Below, piece after piece: positions 8,616 to 17,079 of a stretch of 64,000 nt of DNA. How positions within the stretch are numbered: position 1 is the stretch's first letter; the number at the start of each line of letters is the position of its first letter. The translations under genes and the position numbers were made by a program. The notes under the pieces are model-generated. The model saw nothing but the letters and a program-made list of their open reading frames with translations. It was not told the origin of the DNA and did no database searches. This stretch comes from 40CM-2-70-7 sp035631315 (GTDB taxonomy: Bacteria; Gemmatimonadota; Gemmatimonadetes; Gemmatimonadales; GWC2-71-9). Location: NCBI GenBank assembly GCA_035631315.1, contig DASQIZ010000095.1, forward strand, positions 62,001-126,000. Reading direction: 5' to 3'.

Positions 8616-9221
8616 TCAGTCCGTCATCTCCCGCCGCGCCGACAGCGCCTGGGCAATCGTGACGCCGTCCGCGTACTCCAGATCACCACCCACCGGCAGT
8701 CCGCGCGCGATCCGCGTCACCCGCACGCCCGTGGGCGCCAGGAGCTGCTGCAGCCAGGTGGCGGTCACATCCCCTTCCATCGAGGGGTTGGTCGCCACGA
8801 TCACTTCGCGGACGCCGTGGCCGTCATGCCCGTTGCTCACCCGGGCCAGTAACAAATCGCCGCTCAGGTCCTCAGGCCCCACGCCGTCGAGGGGTGACAT
8901 CCGCCCCCCCAACACGTGGTAGCGGCCCCGGTACCGGCCCGCGCGCTCGATCGCGTTCGCGTCGGCCGCCTCTTCGACTACACAGAGCACGGTGTCGTCG
9001 CGTCGCGGATCCGCGCAGATGCCGCACGGATCCTGGTCCGAGAGCGTGCCGCAGGTGCTGCAGGCCCGCACCTGCTCCCGCACCCGCCGGATCGCGTCGG
9101 CCAGCCGGCCGGCGTCATCGGCAGGTTGCTTCAAAAGATGAAACGTGAGTCGCTGCGCGGTTTTTCGTCCAATCCCGGGGAGCTTGGACAGCTCCGTCAC
9201 GAGATCATCAATAGCTGACAC
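8616..9221 (-). CDS. recR: Recombination mediator RecR
   Basis: RecR acts with RecO/RecF to load RecA at gaps. The 201-residue protein has the helix-hairpin-helix LPGIGRKTAQRL at its N-terminus, a four-cysteine zinc finger (CSTCGTLSDQDPCGIC) near residue 54, and a Toprim domain (LCVVEEAAD, then EVIVATNPSMEGDVTA). Start is GTG at 9221. It lies 6 bp downstream of ybaB, the conserved dnaX-ybaB-recR order of many bacteria. Confidence 0.97.
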   Translation of the reverse strand: MSAIDDLVTELSKLPGIGRKTAQRLTFHLLKQPADDAGRLADAIRRVREQVRACSTCGTLSDQDPCGICADPRRDDTVLCVVEEAADANAIERAGRYRGRYHVLGGRMSPLDGVGPEDLSGDLLLARVSNGHDGHGVREVIVATNPSMEGDVTATWLQQLLAPTGVRVTRIARGLPVGGDLEYADGVTIAQALSARREMTD

Positions 9222-9227
9222 GGTGCC

Positions 9228-9545
9228 TTACGACGGCAGCTGGAACGGAAACGGCAACCCTGGAGCCAATTTCTTGACTTCGGCCTGTGCGAGCTCGGCC
9301 GCTCGTTTCTGCGCCTCCGATACCGCCGCGAGCACGAGATCTTCGAGCATCTCGACGTCGCCCTGCTTTACGGCTTCAGGGTCGATCCGGACCGCCCGAA
9401 TCCGCCCCTGCCCGTCCGCGGTGACCTGCACGATCCCCCCACCCGCGGAAGCTGTTACCGTCTGCTGAGCGAGCTGAGTCTGTATCTCCGACAACCGGCC
9501 CTGCGCCTGCTGCGCGATCTGAAGCAGGCTGGATAAATCCGCCAT
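9228..9545 (-). CDS. ybaB: YbaB/EbfC family nucleoid-associated protein
   Basis: This 105-residue small dimeric DNA-binding protein has the YbaB/EbfC pattern: an N-terminal amphipathic helix rich in Gln (LLQIAQQAQGRLSEIQTQLA), then TVTASAGGGIVQVTADGQG and a second helix (EDLVLAAVSEAQKRA). It sits between dnaX and recR as in most bacteria, which supports the call more strongly than sequence alone. Confidence 0.94.
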   Translation of the reverse strand: MADLSSLLQIAQQAQGRLSEIQTQLAQQTVTASAGGGIVQVTADGQGRIRAVRIDPEAVKQGDVEMLEDLVLAAVSEAQKRAAELAQAEVKKLAPGLPFPFQLPS

Positions 9546-9582
9546 ACGTCGAAAGTTACCCCTCGTCTAATGGTGTTGCAAG

Positions 9583-11250
9583 CTATTCCAGTATCTCCAG
9601 ATCCAGCGCGTCCACCGCCGCCGACAACGTCGGGTCCTTCGCCCGCAGCACTCGCAACCGCTCGGCGTTGGCCGTGGCCTCGGTCAAACGCGCGGGGCCC
9701 GTCGTCTGGTTCCCCACCGGGGCCGGCGCGGCGGCCGACACCAGATCAATACGCACCGGTCCGGAGAAGTGGGGCTCGAGCAACCGGGTGATCGACTCAC
9801 GCTTCCGTTCGATCCCGTCGCGATGGGCAGCGGCAATACGAAGCACCACCACCCCCTCGCGCACCGCCGAGATCTCGCTGTCGGCGAGCAGGGTCGGCAG
9901 GAGGGGCGACGTGAAACGGCTCTGCTCCACGACGCCGGGCCACAGGTCGCGCACCCGTTCGAGTGTGAGTGCCCCGCGCTCCACCGCCGTTGACGACGCA
10001 CGAGCGGGGACCGGCGCGGCGGGTGCAGCGGCAGGCGCAGAATCGCGCATCTCGGCCGGCCGGCCCGAGGGGGCGGGCGCGGGCGCCGGTCCGCGACGCG
10101 GCGGCGCAGCCGGCGCCCCGGGGTCGCCCAGGGCGCGAATCACCTCAGCCAACTGCACCGTCTGATCGAGCAACGCCCAACGGAGCAACAGCAGCTCGAC
10201 CACCAGACGCTGGTTTCCGGAATGCCGGATCTGTCCCTCGGATTCAGCGAGCATGGCGAGGAGCCGTACCACGTCGCCCGTCGAGAACTGGGGTGCGTGC
10301 GACTTGAGGGTGGCGACCATGGTCTCGGTGAGCCCATCCGGCTCGCCGCCGACGCTGAGCAAAAGGACCGCGCGAAGCGCTTCCCCCGCCCCGGCCACGA
10401 ACTCCTCGAGACTCGCGCCCGCTTCGAGCAGGCGGTCGACCAGCGCGAAGGCCCCCTTGGCATCGTGTTCCGCGATGATGCGCAGGAGCTCCCCATACCG
10501 CTCATCGGGAATGAGTCCCAGGACGTCGCGCACGCGCGCGGCCGTGACGGCGCCGGAGCCGAACGACAGCACCTGGTCGAGGAGCGACAGCGCATCCCGC
10601 ATCCCGCCGTCGGCACTGCGGGCGATGAGATGCAGGGCGTCGTCGTCGGCCTTCAACTTCTCCTGCGACAGGACATGCTTGAGACGGTCCACGATGGCGT
10701 GTGGACCGATGCGGCGGAAATCGAAGCGCTGCACCCGGGACAGTACCGGGGCCGCCGCCTGGGCGATTTTCTGGGGATCAGTGGTGGCGAAAACGAAGAC
10801 GACCCCCGCGGGCGGCTCTTCGAGGACTTTGAGGAGCGCGTTCCAGGCCTCGCGGGTGAGCATATGCGCTTCGTCGACGATGTAGACCTTGCGCCGGTTA
10901 TCCGCGGACGCCGCGTACATCGCGCGCTCACGGAGGTCACGAGCGTCGTCGACGCCGCGGTTCGACGCGGCATCCAGCTCTACGACGTCGAGGTTGGCGG
11001 CGCCGGTCCAGATCCGGGAGCAGGACTCGCACTTGCCGCAGGGCTCGCCGTCCTTGGCGTTAGGGCAATTCAGGGCCATCGCGAGCACGCGGGCGGCGGT
11101 GGTCTTCCCCACGCCCCGGGGGCCCGTGAACAGATAGCCGTGCGCGGCACGCTCTGAGGCCACGGCTCCGCGCAGGGCGGCGGCGACGTGATCCTGAGCG
11201 ACCAGATCCGCGAATTGAGTGGGACGGTATTTCCGGGCGAGCGCGATCAT
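9583..11250 (-). CDS. dnaX: DNA polymerase III subunit gamma/tau
   Basis: DnaX is the ATPase core of the clamp loader. The 555-residue product begins with LARKYRPTQFADLVAQDHV and has the Walker A GPRGVGKTT, a zinc site (CPNAKDGEPCGKCESC), the DEAH box of Walker B, LLKVLEEPP and sensor FVFATTDP. After about residue 370 follows an Ala/Pro-rich linker and a tau-like C-terminal domain. No A-rich slippery heptamer is evident, so one product is likely. ATG at 11250 overlaps the GT2 stop (ATGA). Confidence 0.97.
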   Translation of the reverse strand: MIALARKYRPTQFADLVAQDHVAAALRGAVASERAAHGYLFTGPRGVGKTTAARVLAMALNCPNAKDGEPCGKCESCSRIWTGAANLDVVELDAASNRGVDDARDLRERAMYAASADNRRKVYIVDEAHMLTREAWNALLKVLEEPPAGVVFVFATTDPQKIAQAAAPVLSRVQRFDFRRIGPHAIVDRLKHVLSQEKLKADDDALHLIARSADGGMRDALSLLDQVLSFGSGAVTAARVRDVLGLIPDERYGELLRIIAEHDAKGAFALVDRLLEAGASLEEFVAGAGEALRAVLLLSVGGEPDGLTETMVATLKSHAPQFSTGDVVRLLAMLAESEGQIRHSGNQRLVVELLLLRWALLDQTVQLAEVIRALGDPGAPAAPPRRGPAPAPAPSGRPAEMRDSAPAAAPAAPVPARASSTAVERGALTLERVRDLWPGVVEQSRFTSPLLPTLLADSEISAVREGVVVLRIAAAHRDGIERKRESITRLLEPHFSGPVRIDLVSAAAPAPVGNQTTGPARLTEATANAERLRVLRAKDPTLSAAVDALDLEILE

Positions 11251-12686
11251 CTCTGCCGGGAATCTAACAGGGGTTGGGGCTCGAAGCTGCGACGGTCCAT
11301 CCGGCCCCAGCGCCTCCTCCCGACCACGAATTCCCAGTACGCCTGCAGCTTGAACACCGCAAGGACCTGCCGGTACCCCGCGTTCTCCAGCAGACCAAAG
11401 AGCATGAGCTTGAGCAGGTCACTCCAGCCGGGATAGCGGCGGAAGCTGATCTCCTCCAGGAACACCGACGCGACGGACAGGAACACACCGACGAGCACCG
11501 CGACCAGGAAGAACTTCACGAAGAAGGCGCCGTTCAGGAGTCCGGTCACCGCGCCCACTATGACGGTGAGGTACCCGATGCCTTCGATCAACGGCCCGAG
11601 GGCCTCGAAGACCAGGTAGTACGGGAGCACCACCATGCCGATGATCCCGTAGCGCGGGTTCAGAAACATGCGGCGGTGCCGCACGATGCTCTGCAGCATT
11701 CCGCGGTGCCAGCGATTCCGCTGCCGGCGCAGGTCCCGCCACCGTTCCGGCACCTGCGTCCAGCACACCGGGTCGGGGACGAACACAATGCGGTATGGGA
11801 GGCCTTTGGCGCGCCGGTACTGGTGCATGGCGAGCACCAGCTCGAGGTCCTCGGTATCGGTGGTCCCGTCATAGCCGCCGACGTCGATCACCGCCGCCTT
11901 GCGATAGACGCCGAACGCGCCCGAGATGAGCGGCAACGCCTGCAGCGCGCTCCAGCCGAGCCGGCCACCGAGAAAGGCGCGGAGGTATTCGACGACCTGG
12001 AAGATCGGGAGGGGCCGCCGCGGGATCGCGATGCGGGTCACCCGCCCGTCCTTCACCGTACAGCCGTTCACGCAACGGACGATTCCGCCCACCGCGATGG
12101 TTTCGTCGGGGAATTCCATGAACGGCTTCACGGCCTTGAGCAGCGCGTCCTCTTCGATCACGGAGTCCGCATCCATGGAACAGAACAACGGATAGCGCGA
12201 GAGGTTGATGCCGATGTTCAGCGCGTCCGGTTTTCCCCCGCGCTCCTTGTCCACCACGGTGAGTCCCGGGACCAGCGGGGACGCGTACACGCCCCGCAGT
12301 GGCTTGGTGGGCAGACTCCGCTTGAACACGCGGTCCACCCGGCGCAGCTCGTAGGCGTCGAGCAGCCGTTCGAGGGTGTGATCCGTGGATCCGTCGTTGA
12401 TGACGATGATCTCGAACTGCGGATAGTTGAGCATCCGCAGAGAGCGGATGGTGTCGACGATCGTGTTTTCTTCGTTGTGCGCCGGGACGAGGAGCGAGAT
12501 CGGCAGCGTCAGGTCGGACCGGAGGATCTGCTGGTAGTCCGAGAAAAACGTCCGTTTGAGGAAGCGAACCACTTCGACCAATGAGATCAGGAAGAGAAGC
12601 AGGTACGACAGATTGAGGGCGAGGAAGTACACCAGGATGAAGTCCCCGAACCAGGCGATGGCATGCGCGATCCAGCCCAGGATCAC
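11247..12686 (-). CDS. Processive GT2 family glycosyltransferase
   Basis: This 479-residue inner-membrane GT2 synthase resembles polysaccharide synthases. It has N-terminal hydrophobic helices (about residues 1-40), then the catalytic domain: ISLLVPAHNEENTI, VINDGSTD, CSMDADSVIEEDAL (DxD metal site), TDTEDLEL (ED acid) and RRQRNRWHRGML (the QxxRW-like acceptor motif), followed by about four C-terminal helices. Such enzymes polymerise and export sugars; the product here is unknown. The GTG start forms a GTGA overlap with the HEAT-repeat gene. Confidence 0.9.
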   Translation of the reverse strand: MILGWIAHAIAWFGDFILVYFLALNLSYLLLFLISLVEVVRFLKRTFFSDYQQILRSDLTLPISLLVPAHNEENTIVDTIRSLRMLNYPQFEIIVINDGSTDHTLERLLDAYELRRVDRVFKRSLPTKPLRGVYASPLVPGLTVVDKERGGKPDALNIGINLSRYPLFCSMDADSVIEEDALLKAVKPFMEFPDETIAVGGIVRCVNGCTVKDGRVTRIAIPRRPLPIFQVVEYLRAFLGGRLGWSALQALPLISGAFGVYRKAAVIDVGGYDGTTDTEDLELVLAMHQYRRAKGLPYRIVFVPDPVCWTQVPERWRDLRRQRNRWHRGMLQSIVRHRRMFLNPRYGIIGMVVLPYYLVFEALGPLIEGIGYLTVIVGAVTGLLNGAFFVKFFLVAVLVGVFLSVASVFLEEISFRRYPGWSDLLKLMLFGLLENAGYRQVLAVFKLQAYWEFVVGRRRWGRMDRRSFEPQPLLDSRQR

Positions 12687-13909
12687 GCGCTGACCACCTG
12701 CGCCTGGAGCAGCGTCCCCACCTCACGCCGGACCTCGGCATCCGGATGGCGGGCGGCGATGTCCTGGAGCAAATCCGTCCTTCCAAGTGTCACCAGCCGT
12801 CGCAACACCGTCCGCGCCTCGCGCCGGTCGTCCTCGTTCCCTTCTCCCAGACGCGCGAGCAGGGCGTCCAGCACACCCGCTTCCTGGAGCATCCAGGCCG
12901 CCTTGTGCGCGGCGAACGCGTCGTTGCCTTCCAGCGCGACCATCAGGGCCCGGCGTCCAGCCTCGCCTTTGCCCCGCAGAGACTCAGCGGCGTTGGCGCG
13001 TACCCACCACTCGGGATCCGACAGGGCACGGCGCAGCGGCTCGACGGAGTCGTCGCCGGCGATGCGTCCCAGTGCCTTGGCGGACATCGCCCGCACCGGC
13101 CACTCCGGGTCCGCGAGCGCCTCGATCAGCGCCTGCGTCACGGCCGGGTGCCCGATCAACCCGAGGGAGTTCGCGGCCCGGGCCCGGGCGTTCGCATCGG
13201 CGTCCGCCAGAAGACCGCGGAGGAGCGAGAGCGAGAGATGCGAGCGCAGGCGGCCGAGAATGTCGATTGCCGGCACGCGCGCGGCCTGCGGCAGCCGCGG
13301 GAACGCCTCGAGCAACGGTTCGACGGCAGAGGCGCCGAGCCCCGCGAGAATGTCGGCGATCCGGAGGGTCGCCCAGCGGTCGGTGGCCTTGAGAGCGGCG
13401 ATGAGCGTTTCGACCGCCTCCAGTCCCCCGATGGCTCCCAGCGCCTTCGCCGCGCGGAGTCGCACTTCCGGCACCGGGTCGTCCATGAGCCGGACCAGAT
13501 CATGCACCGCGGATCTCGCCAGCATCCGCCCCAGCTTCTCGGCGCCATCCACACGCACCCACCAGCGGCGATGCGTGAGCTGGCGATGCGCCTGGGCGAC
13601 GAACCCCAGCTGCTCGAACGCCAGAGCCAGCCGCGCCTGGGCGTGCCCCTTGAGCGAGCGGATGTGATCGAGGAGCAGCCATTCGACGACGCGCCGTTCC
13701 CACCGCTTCAGCGGTGTGGGCACGAAGTCCGTGATCTGTCCTTCGGAGCCGTTGGCGTACGCGACGATGGACGGGAGGAGGAGGGCGCGGCGCCGGCGCT
13801 CATAGCCATCTCGAATCTCGCGCAGGGCCTTGGTGACCAGGACGACCGAAAAGACCAGAAGGAAAAGGCCGCTCAGAGCCCCCAGGAGAACACCGACGAA
13901 CTCCTGCAT
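12683..13909 (-). CDS. Membrane-anchored HEAT-repeat protein
   Basis: The 408-residue protein has one N-terminal membrane helix (LLGALSGLFLLVFSVVLVTKAL) and then about nine tandem helical HEAT repeats of about 31 residues, visible as recurring VRLRAAKALGAIGG, RARAANSLGLIG, VRAMSAKALGRIAG and VRANAAESLRGKG units. HEAT arrays are protein-protein scaffolds. It lies between a receiver protein and a polysaccharide synthase and may link signalling to that enzyme; this is inference from context. Confidence 0.88.
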   Translation of the reverse strand: MQEFVGVLLGALSGLFLLVFSVVLVTKALREIRDGYERRRRALLLPSIVAYANGSEGQITDFVPTPLKRWERRVVEWLLLDHIRSLKGHAQARLALAFEQLGFVAQAHRQLTHRRWWVRVDGAEKLGRMLARSAVHDLVRLMDDPVPEVRLRAAKALGAIGGLEAVETLIAALKATDRWATLRIADILAGLGASAVEPLLEAFPRLPQAARVPAIDILGRLRSHLSLSLLRGLLADADANARARAANSLGLIGHPAVTQALIEALADPEWPVRAMSAKALGRIAGDDSVEPLRRALSDPEWWVRANAAESLRGKGEAGRRALMVALEGNDAFAAHKAAWMLQEAGVLDALLARLGEGNEDDRREARTVLRRLVTLGRTDLLQDIAARHPDAEVRREVGTLLQAQVVSA

Positions 13910-13913
13910 CCGC

Positions 13914-14339
13914 TCAGGACCGCGCGACCTTGGTGCGCGTGAGAACCTTCCGCACCCGCGCCAGGAGCTCGCGGGCGTAGAACGGCTTGATCAGAAAATC
14001 CTCCGCCCCCTGATCGAGCGCGCGGACAATGTCGTCTTCCCCGCCCTGGGTCGACAGGACGAGCACCGGAATCTCGCGGGTGGACGGATCGTCCCGAAGG
14101 TGGTGGAGCACTTCGAATCCGGATGCATACGGCATGATGAGATCGAGGAGGATGACGTCGGGCAATTCCGCCTTGGCGGTGTTGACGCCGGCGGCACCAT
14201 CGGCCGCCAGGAGCACCTCGTGCCCGTCAGCCTTGAGGACCGCGCTCAAGAACTGGCGGATAGCCGCGTCGTCGTCGATGGACAAAATGCGTCCGCCGCG
14301 ACTGGGGGAGTCGGTGACTTCGGAGAGCAAGGGCGCCAT
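13914..14339 (-). CDS. Single-domain response regulator (receiver)
   Basis: This 141-residue stand-alone receiver has all key residues: the acidic pair in ILSIDDDAA (Asp22/Asp23), phosphoacceptor Asp66 in DVILLDLIMP, Ser/Thr in LVLSTQ and Lys118 in FLIKPF. No output domain follows, so it works by protein contact. It heads a leftward operon with the HEAT protein (4-bp gap) and the GT2 synthase, and may control exopolysaccharide synthesis. No histidine kinase is nearby. Confidence 0.93.
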   Translation of the reverse strand: MAPLLSEVTDSPSRGGRILSIDDDAAIRQFLSAVLKADGHEVLLAADGAAGVNTAKAELPDVILLDLIMPYASGFEVLHHLRDDPSTREIPVLVLSTQGGEDDIVRALDQGAEDFLIKPFYARELLARVRKVLTRTKVARS

Positions 14340-14479
14340 TGAGTGAAAGTGCCCCAGGCACCCCGCAACGACATTCGGCCTCGTTCAGCGCTGCTCCCTG
14401 CGGGGGCCTGACGCGGTTCACGAGCGACTGCCCTGCGGACCTGGGGCGCGAGAAATCTATCCCCGCCCTCTATGCCGCG

Positions 14480-15481
14480 TCAGTGACCAACGACCACCGT
14501 GAGGTTCGAGAAGATTCCGGAGCCCTGAACGGCCAGCTGGGCGCTTCCCTGTCCGCGGGCCTTCACGGACAGCGTGCCGGCGACAGTGTCGCCACCCAGG
14601 CGCTCGACACGCACGATCCCCTCATCGCCAGAAAGGGATTGCAGGCCCACGAGCGCCACGGGGTTGCCGAACTCATCGGTAGCGACCACCCGCACCGTAG
14701 CGCTGGTATCCGGGGCGAGGTGCAGAGTATCCCCGATCGCGCTCGCCCCGAGGTGGAATTCCAGCCGCGATGGCGAGGCGGCGGTGGGATAGAGCGTCGC
14801 CGAGCGGAAAATCTGACCGATTGCGGCTCGGATCACACTTTTTCCGGCCGTATGGCCAAAGACGACATTGACGCGGATGTGCCCCGCCGCGTCGGTCGCC
14901 GGAGACTCAGGGCGCAACTGCGCGTTGTCCGCCGAGAAGATGACGCGGGCCTGCGGGATCGCCTTACCGTTGGCGTCCTTCACCTCGAATACGAGAGGAA
15001 CGGCGGCCGGGATCCCCACTACGCCCCGCTGCCCGGTCCCCTCCACGAACCCCGTCTTGTCCGGCGAGGGGTCAGGCCCCGAAGCGGGCTGCGCGGGAGG
15101 CTGAGCGCTTGCAACGGGTGTTGGTGTGGGGGCCGCCGTACCACCGGAGTTGACCGGAGACGGTGAAGGGGAGGACGGAATCGGCGCGGGGGAAACCGGG
15201 GCCGTCGCGCGCCCGGAGGACTTCCGGACGCCGCGACGGACGCAGCGGTCGATGCGGGCCATGACCGCGGTGTCGGCACCGAGAGCCTGGAAATTCCGGC
15301 GGTCGCGCGTCGACGGCACGAACGTGAGGCAATCTCTGCCGATACGCGTCGCGACACTGCTCGGCGCGGTCCCGGAGGCGAGCAGCCGGATGATGTCGGT
15401 CGCACGCAGCGGCTGTGCGGCCGGCCCCTGGGCCGACACTGGCGCCGCGAGGAACACGAGGGCCAGGAGCACGCGGCTCAT
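14480..15481 (-). CDS. Secreted Ig-like (Big_1-type) domain protein
   Basis: The 333-residue protein has a clean signal peptide (MSRVLLALVFLAAPVSAQG), an N-terminal helical part, a Pro/Ser/Thr-rich linker around residues 90-140 and two beta-sandwich-like parts. The first contains VFEVKDANGKAIPQARVIFS and GHIRVNVVFGHTAGKSVI, the pattern of bacterial Ig-like domain 1; the second contains VVATDEFGNPVAL. It is probably a periplasmic or surface protein. ATG at 15481 is used because it forms an ATGA junction with the JAB gene and starts the signal peptide; an ATG four codons upstream is possible. Confidence 0.75.
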   Translation of the reverse strand: MSRVLLALVFLAAPVSAQGPAAQPLRATDIIRLLASGTAPSSVATRIGRDCLTFVPSTRDRRNFQALGADTAVMARIDRCVRRGVRKSSGRATAPVSPAPIPSSPSPSPVNSGGTAAPTPTPVASAQPPAQPASGPDPSPDKTGFVEGTGQRGVVGIPAAVPLVFEVKDANGKAIPQARVIFSADNAQLRPESPATDAAGHIRVNVVFGHTAGKSVIRAAIGQIFRSATLYPTAASPSRLEFHLGASAIGDTLHLAPDTSATVRVVATDEFGNPVALVGLQSLSGDEGIVRVERLGGDTVAGTLSVKARGQGSAQLAVQGSGIFSNLTVVVGH

Positions 15482-17079
15482 GGGCGGCCGCATCCGGAGC
15501 TCTCGAACGTGGCCTCGACGGAGTCCGCGCTCGATGACAGCTGCTGGTCGCGGGCGGCGCGCTGCGCGTCGAGCGTCACATTCTGCTGCCGCTGATTGTA
15601 CGTGGTCCAGAAATCCTCCATCGAGACCAGTGCCGAGTCCATCGGCGCGCAGTCCGAGGCCAGGCCGCCGAAGCGCAGCGCGCGGTCCCCAAACCGTGAG
15701 ATGGCCTGCGAGAGGGAATCACTGGCGACGTCGAGCCGCACCGTCGCCGAATCGACGGTCGCCGGCTTCGCAACCGGAGCCGGCGCGGGTGGCTTCGATG
15801 CGAACTGTCGCACCAGCGGACTCCACGGATACTCCCACCCCGGCGTCGGGCGCAGGAACAGATACCAGTAACCCGCTCCGCCGAGGAGCGCGAGAATCAC
15901 GACCCCCAGGATGATCCGTCCCTTCCACGACGTCGATTCCTCGGCGTACAGCTTGCCGACCGTCGGACGGCGGGTGCTTGGCCGCACGGGCGTCGACGTG
16001 CGCTCCGGTTGACGCACCGGCTGGAGATTCGGCATCGACTGACCGCCCGACCGTCGGGGCGGCGGTGGCGCGGGAGACGCCGCCGGCGTCGGTGCGATCG
16101 ACGACTCGAGCTCCAGTGCGTCCGCTGCCTTCCGTGACGGCGGCGCGATCGGCGGCGGCGCGAGTGGAGCCTCTTCCGGTTCTGGGGACGGAGGAGGAGG
16201 TGGCGGTGGCGGCGGTTTCGGCGCCGGTGGCGGCGGCTTCGGGGCCGGCGGTGGCGGTTTGGGTGCCGGCGGAGGCGGAGCCGGAGGTGCCGCGGCGGCA
16301 GGTGCCTGCGGCTTCGGCAGCGGTGCCTGCGGTGGCAACTTGGGCTGCGGCGGTGCCGGCGTCGCCGGCTTGGGCGGCGGTCCGATTCGCGTCGGCGTCG
16401 CCTTCGCGGGTGCACTCGCGCCCGCCCGGCTGGCCGTCGCCTCGTCGGTCCCGAAGTTCTTCCATGGCAAGATCGAACGTTTGCCGCGTGTCGAGATCGT
16501 CGCCTCGTCCAGCAGCTCGTAGAACGGCAGCGGCGTCGTGGTCCACCCGGGCGCACCGGAACGGCGGAAAAATCCCGCGACGTGGTCGGCGCCCTGCACG
16601 CCGAGTACCAGGGCCGTGTGCCACGGGGAGGTGAAGTAGCCCTCCTGCGCCTGCACGTCTTCCGGCGCGAGGGACAGCGGCAGACCGGGGTGACTGTGAT
16701 ACCAGCCGATGAGCTGGCCTTCGATTTTCTTCAGCTCACCCTGGATGCGGTCCCAGAGCCGCTGAACCACGATGGCCGTCTTGTCCCCATAGATCGGCTG
16801 ATTCAGACGGATGGTGGAGTCGACGACCGCGTAGCGAACCTTGCTGGTCGGACATTCGAAGAGATCGCCCGCGAGGAATCCGAACACCGCCTGGTCGGGA
16901 GGGACGGCGGCGAAATGATCGGCGAGCGCGGTCAGTGCCTTCTGATCGATGAAGATGGGATACGCGCCGCCGGGCGTCCGCCGCACCGTCCCCTGGAGAA
17001 TCGGATTCCAGAGGATCGCGCGCGCGGTCGGCAGCACCTGGGGGAGGTGCGGCACGCTCGGCGTGGGGCGTCCGGTCAT
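15478..17079 (-). CDS. Membrane-tethered JAB/MPN-domain protein with Pro-rich linker
   Basis: The 533-residue protein starts with a JAB/MPN (Mov34) domain. GWYHSHPGLPLSLAPED (His128, His130, Asp141) fits the HxH-x10-D core of JAMM deubiquitinase-like metalloproteases. The usual Ser three residues before the Asp is Ala here, and the EXXG glutamate appears as Ala64 (AVFG), so activity is doubtful. A long Pro/Ala/Lys-rich linker (about residues 235-345, PPPAPK repeats) leads to a membrane helix (IILGVVILALLGGAGYWYLF) and an extracytoplasmic tail. It overlaps ltaE upstream and the Ig-like gene downstream (ATGA). No E1- or E2-like gene is adjacent. Confidence 0.78.
   Translation of the reverse strand: MTGRPTPSVPHLPQVLPTARAILWNPILQGTVRRTPGGAYPIFIDQKALTALADHFAAVPPDQAVFGFLAGDLFECPTSKVRYAVVDSTIRLNQPIYGDKTAIVVQRLWDRIQGELKKIEGQLIGWYHSHPGLPLSLAPEDVQAQEGYFTSPWHTALVLGVQGADHVAGFFRRSGAPGWTTTPLPFYELLDEATISTRGKRSILPWKNFGTDEATASRAGASAPAKATPTRIGPPPKPATPAPPQPKLPPQAPLPKPQAPAAAAPPAPPPPAPKPPPPAPKPPPPAPKPPPPPPPPPSPEPEEAPLAPPPIAPPSRKAADALELESSIAPTPAASPAPPPPRRSGGQSMPNLQPVRQPERTSTPVRPSTRRPTVGKLYAEESTSWKGRIILGVVILALLGGAGYWYLFLRPTPGWEYPWSPLVRQFASKPPAPAPVAKPATVDSATVRLDVASDSLSQAISRFGDRALRFGGLASDCAPMDSALVSMEDFWTTYNQRQQNVTLDAQRAARDQQLSSSADSVEATFESSGCGRP

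Noticed and set aside
9583..11250. Programmed frameshift producing a separate gamma subunit in dnaX
   Set aside because: No A AAA AAG-like slippery site; the C-terminal half is GC-rich throughout.
16160..16290. Tandem repeat array (GGCGGCGGT-type) as a structural DNA element
   Set aside because: It is the coding sequence of the PPPAPK linker of the JAB protein, so repetition is explained at protein level.
15478..17079. Bacterial ubiquitin-conjugation operon around the JAB protein
   Set aside because: No E1- or E2-like gene is adjacent, and the ubiquitin-like gene lies 42 kb away without a Gly-Gly end.
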